Source: Rachycentron canadum (taxonomy: Eukaryota; Chordata; Actinopteri; Carangiformes; Rachycentridae). Taken from it: a stretch of DNA of 64,000 nt. Within the stretch, counting starts at the first letter, position 1. Every line of letters begins with the position of its first letter. The notes under the pieces are model-generated. The model saw only the letters and a list, made by a program, of their open reading frames with translations, had not been told where the DNA came from and did not search any database. Of this stretch, positions 24,101-36,000 are shown piece by piece. Location: positions 927,046-991,045 of the forward strand of contig CM076654.1 in assembly GCA_038496675.1 (NCBI GenBank). The letters run 5' to 3'. Made by a program: the position numbers and the translations under genes.

Positions 24101-24194
24101 TAAAAAGCTTTATGAGCAACTCACCATAAGAAAAGACACAGAGGAGGCTCATCCCTGTCCAGGTGACAAAGTAAAGTGAAGAACAAATGTCCAT
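15152..24194 (-). CDS. Class I cytokine receptor, five FnIII domains, IL-12Rbeta1/IL-27Ralpha-like
   Basis: A single-pass signalling receptor of the gp130/IL-12R group. Exons (descending): 24194-24125 (signal peptide), 23411-23303, 23197-23067, 22974-22844, 22126-21961, 21814-21732, 21603-21381, 20696-20493, 19594-19496, 18350-18210, 18012-17875, 16903-16819 (membrane span), 16730-16649 (box 1), 15975-15941, and a last exon from about 15749 to the TAG. The first thirteen sum to exactly 554 codons. The cytokine-binding module has a first-domain NMSCYY..MTCELS cysteine pattern and ends in WSHWS. Three further FnIII domains follow, and there is no Ig domain. The span is VVAAATPVLLFAVTVLVICI; box 1 is FPYISSPWGSATGQW. 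Tail tyrosines: DYVSD, EYAVNL, DYLVNL, SYMIC, GYIAN. The absence of Ig and the QW..P box-1 context favour IL-12Rbeta1 or IL-27Ralpha over gp130 itself; the exact orthologue is unsettled. The last junction is uncertain (see findings). Confidence 0.85.
15990..16565. repeat. Pentanucleotide satellite (CTGGA/CTGAG)n
   Basis: About 115 tandem 5-bp units, mostly CTGGA, with interspersed CTGAG, CTGAA and AATGAG variants forming a 20-30 bp higher-order rhythm. It fills most of the intron between the box-1 exon and the next exon of the receptor. On the gene strand it has no stop codons in the two longest frames. Confidence 0.95.
17290..17640 (+). mobile_element. Degraded LINE 3' end in receptor intron
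   Basis: A HLWNK...-type RT C-terminal remnant near 17308 precedes an AT-rich tail ending in a GTAAAACACTTTGAACTG block, as in L2-like fish LINEs. Antisense to the receptor. Confidence 0.45.
18757..19085 (+). repeat. R1 interspersed repeat, deleted copy
   Basis: Starts with CCTGGACTCTGGGTCTGAG and the GGGGGCGACTCCACTGG block. After the GTAAACGTTTTCC stretch an internal deletion jumps to the 3' part (CTCCTCCTCAGCTCCACC, then the GATGGTGG stretch and the GCAGCTCACAGACG stretch). Confidence 0.85.
20237..20480 (+). repeat. 30-bp minisatellite array 1 (8 units)
   Basis: Eight units of 30 bp, beginning AAAGGTCCATACAGTCTAAA and closing with GGTAGATGTT or GGTAGATGTC. The last unit is diverged. It sits in the receptor intron immediately beyond the donor of exon 20493-20696, leaving only about 15-25 bp between array and splice site. 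Confidence 0.95.
22480..22620 (+). repeat. Short dispersed repeat-like block
   Basis: Contains GGGGCGGAGTCAGGCACTG and the motif CAGAGGCTACGTCCATCTTT, a word combination I associate with common teleost dispersed repeats. A partly related piece occurs at 25021-25070. Family not identified. Confidence 0.35.
23862..23937 (+). repeat. R1 interspersed repeat, small fragment
   Basis: Only the GTATTGAAGTCTATGGGAAA to TTATTAGCTCAATAAAC segment is kept, with several substitutions. Lies in the first receptor intron. Confidence 0.7.
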
Positions 24195-24754
24195 CTCAGC
24201 TGGAAAAACAAAACATTTATAAAACCAACTGATTGTAAAGATCTAAATCATCCTCTTCATGGTGAGCAGCAGTCAGAACCTGCTCAGTGTCTGTCAGTCA
24301 CGTCTCTGATGTTTGAAGACCAGGCGCTGGATGAGGAAGCAGATGAATCAGCAGCCTCTTCTTCAGAGTCTCTGGGTGTTGTCAGGAAATTGCTTCATCA
24401 CGTGACTGTGATAAAATGTAGATTTCCTCAGATGTGGCCCCTGATTGTCCACAGCCCCAATTAACAATTAAAGGTGGCTCATCAGTGAATCAGGACTTCA
24501 CTGTACCAGACCAGTGTGAGACCTTTACATCTCCACAGCTGCTGAACGCCACCGAGCTCGTCCTGGATTTTTGAGGCCAAAAACAAAACAAACAAAAAAA
24601 TAAATAAAGTCAGACTTTTTTATCTTGGCCGATTTTTTTCCCTTTTACTTGACAACACAAGTGATTTTTGGATCCACTAAGTCCAACTGAAGAGGATGTG
24701 AACTGAGAGGAACATGTGACGTCAGCATGTTAACAAACTGTAGGTTAGCATGTG
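24195..24754. other. Upstream region of cytokine receptor
   Basis: Presumed 5' UTR and promoter of the minus-strand receptor. No TATA box or CpG cluster was recognised. Contains a CACGTGAC E-box near 24399. Confidence 0.35.
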
Positions 24755-24759
24755 GCTAT

Positions 24760-25060
24760 AAAATGTCCCTTGATTTATTAGCTCAGTCAACGTTTTCCTA
24801 ATGAGTTTATGGTCTCAGTCTCTAGTTTCAAGTCTTCAATACAACATGATGTTCATTTTTTAAATGATGGTCCATTTAGAGGAAAATAGACCAGAAAGCA
24901 GGGGATGGATTAGGGGGCGTGGCTACTGTGTGATTGACGGACTGTAGCACCCAATCAGGATAGAGTACAGAGCAGGTCAGCTCCACCCCTCACTCCTCCT
25001 CAGCTCCACCTTCTCCTCCAGAGATGGTTTCCTGTGGTTTCAGAAAACTGATGGGTGACG
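24760..25060 (+). repeat. R1 interspersed repeat, nearly full 3' two-thirds
   Basis: Runs from the CCTTGATTTATTAGCTCAG stretch through GGGGGCGTGGCTACTGTG to CTCCACCTTCTCCTCCAGAG. Lies between the receptor and hira. Confidence 0.85.
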
Positions 25061-27094
25061 TCACAGTGGGTCCAAAGCTTTGATGATGACCAAACTCAAA
25101 CAGGCGTCATGTCACAGGGTCAACAGCGCGGTTTAAGACCTGATTTCATCCTATTTTAGTTCCATATTTTTACTTTTAAATCATTTGTCACACAAACACG
25201 ATATTTGAAGAAACATCACAGGAAATAAAACTCAACTGTTCATCATTCGTTTAATTTTAACTTTCTTTCCTCAAAAGTAAAATTTCAGCTCAGTTTTTTC
25301 TTTATCTTATAGAAAAATGGAAACAAAAAAAAATTGCCTTGTACAAACATTTAAAAATGACTAACGGCAAAAAAAAACAAAGGAAATGAAAGAAATGCTG
25401 TACAGATTAGTAAAGAAAGGGGATTCAATCAGCAGCTCTACGTTTACACTCCACATTTATATACACACACCGAGCAGAGGAGTTCGTTACTGCTGCAGAC
25501 ACACTAAAGGGTAAACACAAGTGTAGTTCATTGAAAACTGTTAAAATGTCAAGTTAATGGATGTCAGACAAAAAAAACAAAACAAAAACATTTTCCCCTG
25601 TAGTCCTGAAAAGCTGATTTTTCAACAGTGGTTTTTTTGCCCAGCAAAAGATATAAAATAAACAGGGGTGCAGCAGAGATGTATTTTAGCCTTTAAAAGA
25701 CCTGGTTGTGTTTCTGAGCTTATTTACAAGAGACAGGAAGTGAAACGGACCAATTAACACACACATAACATTTCTCCACCTTCCCTCTGTGGTGACGGCC
25801 TGGTCTGATGGAGCGTCACATGATTTCATGATGCTACAATGATTGGACATCAACGACCACCTGTGTTGATAGTGTTAATCGAACTGATGACCTCAGACAC
25901 TTCAGTGTGATGTCATGATGCGAGACATCAGGCGATGTTCTCCTGACAGCAGCTGATATTTACAGTGACTCAGTCTGGAGGTGAGAGGAAAGTTTACAGT
26001 AAAACGGATCCTGAATCCTGAGGATGTGGTTGAACCTTGGTGTGAACGTGTGCAGAGATCATCATTCAGGCTGGAGGAGACTGGGGAGAAGAATGGAACT
26101 GAGTTCAGGTCTGAGCTCATTTCTCAATGAAAAAGTGACGTCTGAAACATGTTTGAATCCCTGGTTTTACTCAACTGTTGTAAAAATCACTGATTTCACA
26201 GACGATGAAGCTCATGTGATGACTCTTCCTCTCAACAACAGAGGTGTGACACTTCGTGGCGTCTGGTATGAGCAGCCTGCTCTGAGGTCGAGACCTGCAG
26301 CAGATCCTGCAAATCTACAACAGATTTATGATTTTTATTTGATTATTTAGTGATGTCACGTTCACGTGGACTCAGATCAGAGTTAATGAAAGTTTGGCTG
26401 CTGTGCTTCACTCCACTGCTTTAGCTTTTCTCAGCTGCACTTTAATATCTGAGATCCCTTCTGACTCCATTTCCCAGAATCCCATCTTGTGTAATAATCT
26501 TCCTCTGAGTGACTTCACATTTTGGCATCAGAACTGTCCCTTTACAGAAGTCAGAAACATCCACTGACCCTTCGCTTTCCTGTTTTCCTTGTTCTGCACT
26601 TGAAGGCATCACTTTGGTACAAACATATTGCTCCTTTACGTTTGCTCTGTGAGCGTCTCACCTCAGCTCCGTCTCTGAGGACGACTCAGCAGGACACAGC
26701 TGCTGCTGATGCTCGTTGGCAGGAACCAAACCTGTGACCTTTCTCTCACTGTCTCTCTCCAGTTCATCTTCTCAGGCTCATGATTAGGGCAGGAGAGAGG
26801 TGCATAGGTCGGAAAACACACACTGAGCAGGAAATAAGACAAAAGACAGCAGCTCAAAAGAACAAAACAAAAACAAAAACAAAACAAAAAAACCCATTCG
26901 TCCCCAGTGAGCGACGGCGCTGAAGAGTCCTGCAGCCTGAGACGCTGTGATTTAAGTCCTCAGGAAACACTCAGTCCGTCAGAGCTTCAAGCCTCACTAC
27001 GCTAATGAAAGCAGTCAGAGTTCACCCGAACCAAGCTGAGCCGAGCTGGGACAAACCAAACTGGTTTCATGACGAGCCTCAGTCTGTGTGTGTG
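25061..27094 (-). other. hira 3' UTR and downstream sequence
   Basis: About 2 kb between the hira stop and the R1 copy with no coding exon recognised. Several AATAAA hexamers on the minus strand could end the hira transcript, so the exact 3' end cannot be chosen. A-rich stretches near 25330 and 26865. Confidence 0.4.
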
Positions 27095-30000
27095 TTATTT
27101 GTTGCGCAGCAGCTCCAGCTGGTCCTGATACTCCGTGAACAGTCTCTGGAATCGCAGGTTTTCACCGATGACGGGTAAAACCTCCCGCAGCAGCTCCCGC
27201 TTACGTAGACCCTGAACACAAAAACACAGATGCAACAGTTACCATGGTGACCAAGTGACCAATGATGGCTGGGTTGAAAATATCGAAAAGATCGTTAGAA
27301 TAATCTGACATTGATTCATTAAATCCTGAGATTGACCTTTAATGTTTCTTTCAATGTCTCCAATGCTTTTTTCTTCAAGCGATAAAATTAAATATCAGCA
27401 GTTGAGATCAGAAAAATACAGGATTGATCCCATTGACACACAGAAGTGAAGCAGCAAAGCTCCAGTCAAAGGCTCAGACTGATCCAGATCTGAACTAACT
27501 TCCTTCATGAGTTTATCACTGAAGTCAGTGTCACACAGGACAAATCAGGGTTTGTTAGAAAGAACTGCAAGAAGAAGTGATATTGTGTAAATTTGTAAAT
27601 AAATAAACATGTCAAGGCAGATAGTTGAATGAATGTAAAGGGATGTCACTGAATAATATGACCCTGTTTACATTTACTCATTTGACAGGTAGTTTTTTTC
27701 CAAAGCAACTTTGAATTAATTGATCAGTAAAGCTTCAACATATCTATAATGTAACAGCTCTGGGATCCGTCTGTTATGTAACAGTAATATTTTTAGAGGA
27801 ACATTTTACAGCATTAGCTCTCATTCATATCCATTGAAAATTGGTATTGTGACTGAAATATCTCCAACTGCATCGATATCAAATCAATTTAATTCAGGAA
27901 ATCAATACCCAGGACTAATGCTGACAGAGCACGAGAACGACACAGGACCAGTGTTTACAACGTGACGCACCAGCGAAACAAAACAGAAAATAATTAGAAA
28001 GTAGCCAAATATGAAACAATTATTTGATTAAATGATCAAGAGAGATTTGTGATAATCATTTGATGGTCTAGCTGCTGCATTCAGCCTCTGGTTTTTCTAC
28101 AGAGAAGATAAAAACTTGAAAACAGAAGTTTGTTTCATTGCAGATGAAACTAATCAAACCAAACAGCTGGGAGTTGTTGTCGTACCAGAGTGGTGGGCTC
28201 CCACGACGTGGCTGCGGATTTGTGGACTGGACCCAGCAGCTCCTTACAGAGCTCTCTGAGACGATACTCCGAGCCTGGAAGACGAAGACACACACACACT
28301 TTTCAGTTCCAACTCCTTGTGTCTGTAGAAAATGTGAAACCGTTGGATGGTGGCGGTGCATTACCTTCGTTGACAAGGAAGCGGGCGTAGATGAGCAGCC
28401 AGTAGCGATACTCCGGCGCCGACTGCAGAGTCAGAGCAGACGCCAGCTGGTTCTCCAGGAAGGCCAACGTCATGCTCTGCTGCAGGTGGTGAGGGGTGGA
28501 GGAGAGGCGGGACGCCAGCCGACCAGCACTGCAGGGACCAGACATATTTTATTACCTTGGCCTGAATGCAAGTTGTTTTTAAAATCTGTTTTCTCAGAGA
28601 CAGTGGAAGAGATTAAATACTGTCGTACTTGAGGTTGCGTCCCTGCATTACAGCCAACGGCCCTGAGGACACAGGTGCATCGTGGGTAGGTAGGCAGCTC
28701 CTGAAGTCAGCACACTGGACCAGAGAGTCTCCTTTATCTGCAATTAGAGTCCTGAGAAAGACAGAGGACAGTTCTTCAGGTTTATTTAGGAAATAAATCA
28801 GTGAATTTGATGGATGCGGAATAATTTAAAGGTCCATACAGTCTAAAGGTAGATGTTAAAGGTCCATACAGTCTAAAGGTAGATGTTAAAGGTCCATACA
28901 GTCTAAAGGTAGATGTTAAAGGTCCATACGGTCTAAAGGTAGATGTTAAAGGTCCATACAGTCTATTTAGTGTAGAACAGATGCACTATAAGATAAGACA
29001 TACAGCAATCATTTCCCCAAACTCTTATTTGTCAAAGCTGTTACAGCTACATTTTTTTCTATTCTATTGTTTTTACTCTTTATTTTATTTATTAGGTAAA
29101 AGATTTATTGTGTTCACAACATGTTTGTGTTCATACACAAAATGTTCAACCTTTTCCCTCCGAGTTCATGATTTCATTTAATTTCAGACACAATCATTTT
29201 CAGTTCTTGGGAACAGAAACCCCATAGTAACACAATCACTCATCTTATACACACACACACACACACACACAAACAAAGGTCCAGTGTCTCACCATGTCTC
29301 TAGTGAGGAGCTGAAGCAGTACGACTTTCCGTTGGACAGTCCGATGACTGGAACTCCCTGCTGAGTCAGCAGAGATTGACACACTGTGGTGTCAGCACCT
29401 GCACATACAAACACAATGTTGTTCAGGGACCACAACGCAACTGGATGCTCCAGACTCACTGATCTAAACAGTCCTGAGACAAATATTCAGGTACATCAGG
29501 TTTAACAGACCTTAAAAGGAGCAGTTATATTGTGTTGTATCGAAGACTTGAAACTAGAGACTGAGACCATAAACACATAAGGGTTAAGGCTCTTCAGCAA
29601 AAAATAACATGAAAACTGCAGCTGCAGTTCATCGTGCAGAGATTATATTTTAGATTGTTTTTCATCGATCATTATCTCATCATCAGTTTAATAAACTATG
29701 AAACACTGAAAGAAATAATTTTATTTGATCTTCTCAGATTAGATCTGTCAAAAAAAACTGCTCTTTCCTCAAAGTCAAAGAGGTTAAAAAAACAAATTTC
29801 ACAAATTTTTTGGAGTCACATGATGCTGATTTCATCTTCCTTGTGTGTGTGTGTGTTTCATGCTGCAGCGTCTCACCAGATAAAATGGTGAGCAGAGATT
29901 CATTCTTCACCAGCGCCTTCTGTTTGTGAACGTCCCTGCACAGACACACAACAAAGCAACACAACTGATTCAGTCACAAAGTCTATATCAATGATCTAAA

Positions 30001-33000
30001 TCTAAATCAATATAACAGTCGCTATTTCTTTAGATCAAGGTGGGAAAAATCATCATGAGATTTCCAACTAAACTGAGCTCTGACCAGACGGAGAGCGTCG
30101 CTCCAGCAGTCAGAGCCATGACGAAGTGGGCGGAGCAGTGCAGCGCAGACACAGGTGTGCCCAGCTGGATGGCAGGAAGGAGGCGTCGCCCGCAGGAAGA
30201 AAACACCGACAACATCCTGTCTTCGCAGGCAACGGCAAGGATGTCACTGAGGGAGAAGAGTTGCAGTTGTTGAATAAAGAATCTATGACACAAAACACAT
30301 GTTTACTAATCAGACCAGTGGCCGGAGCCTCTCACCTGCTCCCTGCAGCAGTGACCACTGAGCTGGGCAGAAGTGTGTTCCAGTCCCGTCCGTCTCTGGA
30401 GCATCGCAACTGGCTGAGCTTTGAACCCGCCACCAGTGACACCTCATTCTCCACCTCCAGGAAAACTGACGGCTCCATGCTCACCTACAGACACACACAC
30501 ACACAGTCTGTATTGAGTATAATTGATCTGATCTGTGTTTTACTAAAACTCTGAGACCCATGAAAGTCTTTGGAACCAATTCAGATTTTTCTGATTTTGT
30601 GTGACACAAACAATGTGTGCAGGTATTTCAGGTGCAGAAAACAAAAAGCACTGGAGTCTGCAGCAGGTTTTAAGACACTGGGGTTAAATCAGGTCGAGGA
30701 CTTGAGATTGTTTTTGTAGGAATGTAGAAACATTTGCTCTTGCCAAGATATTGAGACAAACAATTGCCACACAAGTCTCCAGTTAACCTTGAAGCTGGAG
30801 CAACAGGAAGGAACCCACACAGACAACATGGCTCCTGGGCAGCAGGTTCGAACCCAGAGCCTTCTTGCTCGAGTCGACAGTGCTGACCACTGTACCACCG
30901 TGCCGCCAGAATACATAGATGGTTGTTCTAGTCTATTTTTTTTTTCAATGTTTATGTTTTTTCTTCATTTTCTTGATGAATAGAAATTCTATCTTTTTAT
31001 TTTGGTGAAGATCTTTTTAAATTCTTGTGTCTCCTACAAATAGTTTGATTAAACACACAACAGCTGCACATCCTGAGCGTTCAAAGTGCTTTTAAAAAAT
31101 AAAATCTGCTCCCTCTGGTGAACACAAACAGTCACAACAGCTCCCAGAGTCACGCTGTGTTACCTGCAGACTGAAGGCCTTCTGTGTGCTTGGTGTTGGT
31201 AGTTTGAGGACAGCGACAGGAGCCGGAGGAGCTGCCACCCTGCTGGTCTCCCGCTCTGCCGGAGGAGTAATCTGACAGGAGGAAGAAGGACAAGACAGCC
31301 ATCAGTCCATCGCTGCTGCTCCTGAACTTACATGTTCAGTCATATTTCTATAACAGAATAAACGGATCTCTGTTCATCTTTTCCCTCCATCTCTCTACCT
31401 GAGTGAAGGGTTGGGCAATGGTTGCAGCCATCTTGTCTTTCCTGGGCCGTCCCTTCTTCCTCTTCTCCACCACCTCTCCTCCGTCCATCAGCAGCTCTGG
31501 TTTCCTTTTGCCAAACGCCAGGTTTTTGTTGATGGTGGCCATCTTGTCCTCGCTATCACTGCTGGTGTCTTCTTTGGTTTTTACGTCTTTCGGGGTGGCG
31601 ATGGCGTCTTTTGGCCTGTTGGACCGACGGACAAAAGTCCCAGTTTTATTTTTTATTTTTTTAAAAGCTCGGTTCTGCTTCACATTATACTTGATTTATG
31701 TAGAGACCTGTCAAGAGGCGTGAGTCCAGCGGTGGAGGAGATGGCGGCTGTGACGCCCGGTGTGGCCTTTGACCTCTCAGTGAACCTGGAGTCCAAAGCT
31801 TTCATTGGCTCAATCTTAGAGGCGGAAGTGAGCAGCAGACTGGACTTCACACTGGAACACAGGGAAACAAGAAAATAAGAGGAGGAGCGAATGAAAAGAT
31901 GGAGGATGATCCAAATGAAGGATAAAAAAGGAAGGAGGACGACAAGGGAAGCTGGTCTGTTTGTGTACCCGTCCTTGTTGTCCTCCAGGCCCTTGGCGGT
32001 GCTGCTGGCTGGAGGTGAGGTGAGCATGGGGTCATGGCTGGGCCTCAGTCCCAGAGAGGAGGCCTGTCCTGGGCTGGAGTCGGAGCTGAGCTGAGGGGTG
32101 AGTTGACTGGACATGGAGGAGCCCGAGGGCAGGATGGGCACGCTGTTGAACAGAGCCGGGGAGAAATCCCTACAGAGACAAGAGACAGTGATCCTGTACT
32201 CAGCCATTTTGTACATGAAGGTGTCAGCTCTGTCCACCAATGAAATGTTTTCCTACCCCGTGTCCAGCTGAGCGATACACAGCGGCGTGATTCGTCTTCT
32301 GCCATCTGCCGTTCTCGTCTCCACTTGCTTCTTCAGAAGGTTCTAAAAGATAAAGTCAAGATCCAGAAGTTAACCAGCAGTTTAACTTTGTGTTGCTTTA
32401 AGATGAAACATTTTCCGTCTCCCACCTTCCTGATGTCCTCCAGAGACTCCCCGTTCATCACGCTGTTGAGTTTGGGGGCGGAGGATTCGGGCCCAGCGCT
32501 GCCTGGTCCTGAGTTGGCCTGAGCCGAGTTCTGTCGCTCCTGCTGGTATTTGAGCATCTCAGGGTTCTCGATGATGGTGGTGGAGAGCTGGGCCTCAGTG
32601 CTGGTTATAGCCAGACTCTTACCATAGATGTTCTGATGGATGCTGTTCTGTATGTCAGAGAGAGAGAGCAACAGAGAGAGAGAGAGACGTTTGATTTGGG
32701 ACTGGACTTAACAACTGGATCCAAACAGGAGATAAACAGCCCTGAAGGGAAACCAGGATGTCCACACTGTTCTAGAAGTTAGAAAACTTCAAAAAAGATT
32801 CAGTTTATAGTTTGACTCACTTCAAAAACAATCTATATTGTTTTATTCAATAATTTTGCCTTTAACCCTTTTAAACCCACAAGTATTTTCTATTTTTTCT
32901 TGCCTTTGTGTTTTTCCTTATAAAGTTTATTTTTTAAAAATGTCACCAAGTCTCCACATAGTCTCAACCTCAGCTAATTATACATGTCACTCAATAAAGA

Positions 33001-33026
33001 CTCAATAGGGAGATAGGGGATACTGC

Positions 33027-33079
<53 letters not shown>

Positions 33080-36000
33080 ACAGTGAATTTCTCCTTATTT
33101 TCTAGATAAAAACACTGTAAACCAAAATAACCAAAGAAAACTTCAACACAGGAAGTTACACACATGTGTTTGTGTTGTTCTAGAGCTGATTTGAAGTTTC
33201 TCTCTTTATCTGATCTGAGTTCTGCTCATTCTTTGGAGCAGTAATGATGAAAAATCAGCTCCAAAGCCTCTAATGCTCTAAATATCTGATTGTCCATGTC
33301 TCTCTGTCTTTATTCTGTCACTACAATAAACTCAGAGCAACTTCTCCTCACTCTGAGATCTATTCCATATCTTACCTAACTTCACAAGTTTATCAACCAA
33401 AGTATGTTTCAAACTTAAGAAATAGCACTTTTAAAGACACCTGGTTTTTGGAAGCACATAAGTTTCTTGGACTTAAAAGCGTTAAAGAACACAATTTCCC
33501 ATAAGCCCTAGATATTATTGGGCTGGATTGAACAGTATGCCTTCTGATGCAAGTACATGATGTGTGTGTTACCTTCTCCTCCTCACTCAGCGGGTCTCCA
33601 AGCTCGTCCAGTGAGAAGTCCAGATAGGCCACAGTGCCGTCCATTGAGCAGACCAACATCCCCAGACCAGTCAGGGTCCTGACACACACACATCACACTC
33701 AGATGGGTCTGTACAAGTTTATCATTACCAGCGATCTCATAATTCTGCTCATTAATGTCAAATTGAGGGTATATGAATTCACTATTGTTCCAAATAGTAT
33801 TTTCTCCTCAGACTGTGAATATGAAAGATCAAATCATGTGGCTGGTTCAGGACGTCACACTATAAAAACAAAGTCATGTGAAGCGTTGCCATCTACGTCC
33901 GTCAAAGTGCTGATGTGAAACAATCTGATTTGTTTCTGTAAAACAACCATGTAAAACCAGAAATGGGATCATATGAATCTGATAAAAAAATTAATCCATG
34001 TGTGCATAAAAGGATGTAAACAGGACGGGGACAGGAGCAGCAGAGTTGTCAGAGTTGTTTGTTTGGGGAGAAATTAAATAGTTTGATTTGGTATCAATTC
34101 AAACTTTTTATGTTACTTTGCACAATTTAGGAACTCCTCACACCCTGAGGATGAACTGTCATGTCTCGCTATCTTATTGTGTATATGAGTTGTTTAGCAA
34201 AAAAACAAACAAACAAACAAAAAAAACCCTGCAACCTCTATTTTAGCCTGAAATAAGCAATTTACCCCTACAATTAAAACACAAAATAAACTTGCAGAAT
34301 GCTTCACTGGGCATTTCTGTGATTTTTATAGTGGGAAAAAAAAGAAGCATATAATTTCCTAAATGTGATTTTACATGTTTGGTGTGTTTGTATGTCCAAT
34401 ATAAACAAAAATAATTGTCAGATCATATAGAGGAGGTTGTGCTAAACAAAACAATACTTAACATTGGCATGGTACATTACAACAAAATTAAAAGTATTCA
34501 GAAACAGCTGAAATATCCCGAGACTCCTCAGGAAAAGAGACACTAATGCCACAGTGTCTGTCTTTACTCACCAGGAGATGTCCATAATTGATTTATCAAA
34601 AAGATCATGAATGACCACCAGAGGGCGTTTCAGTGAGGTCAGCTGCAGGAGACACAGAGAGGACAAGTTACTGAGGAGACATTTACACACCATCAGTGGG
34701 ATTGACTTTGCGTTTTGACCATTTCTACATGTTTTAAAACCACCTGAGGTGTGAACTGACCCAGACAGAGAGCGATCGGTCTTTGCTGCCGACGGCGCAG
34801 CAGCAGTACGGACAGCTGGGTTTAGGAGCGCTGCCGTTCTTCTGCTTCTTCTTAAAGATCTTTGGGTTGAATTTCTACAGAGACAGAGACCAGATCCATC
34901 AGAGAGCAGACAGATGTGAGGGGTGGAGCACATCTTTAAAAAGAAAGAGCACAGTGAGTCTTACCACCACTGTGACAGCTTTACGGTGGCCCACAAAGTC
35001 CATGTTGGTCTTCCAGCCGTCCCTCTCCACGATCTGAGCAGTGGGGCCAGAGTTGTTCATGGCGTGAGCCGACACCAGATACTGACCGTCTGGAGACCAG
35101 GAAAGACGCAGGACATGGGTCGTCCCACCGCACTGAGACACAGAGGAATTATTCAAAGCGTCATGAGTGAAACTATGAATGTGGCAGAAGATACAGAAGT
35201 GAAAAATTAAACATAGGAAAAGATGAGTAACATGAACATATGTCGTGATGTCATTCAAATTCTATTCCGTTTTATTAATTTGGCACCAGTATGAACCAAT
35301 CAGTCTGCACCATGAGGAAGAACATGGACAGCATCTTTGTACCTCACTGAAGGGTTTGGTGATGTTGGCCTCCATCTGCCAGTCCACCGTCCTCCACACT
35401 TTGAGGCTGTGGTCGTCGGCCTGGGAGGCGATGTATTTCCCTACTGGGTCCCATGTCAGGCCTTTAACCAGCCCAGTGTGGCCTCGCAGAGAAGTCACCA
35501 TCTCTGGAGACACAGAAGAAACAGAGGGGACACGAGTAACGAGCTGCCAAGAAACAGATCCTGCTCTGTTGTCAGACACGGTGCTGCAGGCTCTGGTGTT
35601 GGTGTCAGGTGTTTCTGCTACCTGGGAATTTGCGAGCGTTCCAGATGACAATGGTGTTGTCGACGCTGCAGGAGGCCAGCCACATGTCATGAGGAGACCA
35701 CGCCACGTCCATCACATCTACAAACACAACACGCAATCAGGACCTGAGTCTAGAGGTGTGTTACAGGTTAAAACACACTGTTAGGACACTTAGATGTATG
35801 AAGAGGGCGTGCATCACCTCCAGTGTGATTCCTCAGGATGGTGACACACCTCCACTGCTCCACGTTGGCCAGCTTACTGCTCGACCCGAACACTGTGCTG
35901 GGACCGATGAATCTGCAGAGAGACACAAAGTCACTGCCAGTTCAACACAAAGACGCACAAACCTAAAATATTTCACCTCAACCGAAAACAGTCGAGACTG

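Noticed and set aside
31403..31878. Plus-strand ORFs in the hira 31 kb region
   Set aside because: They are antisense shadows of hira exons 15 and 16.
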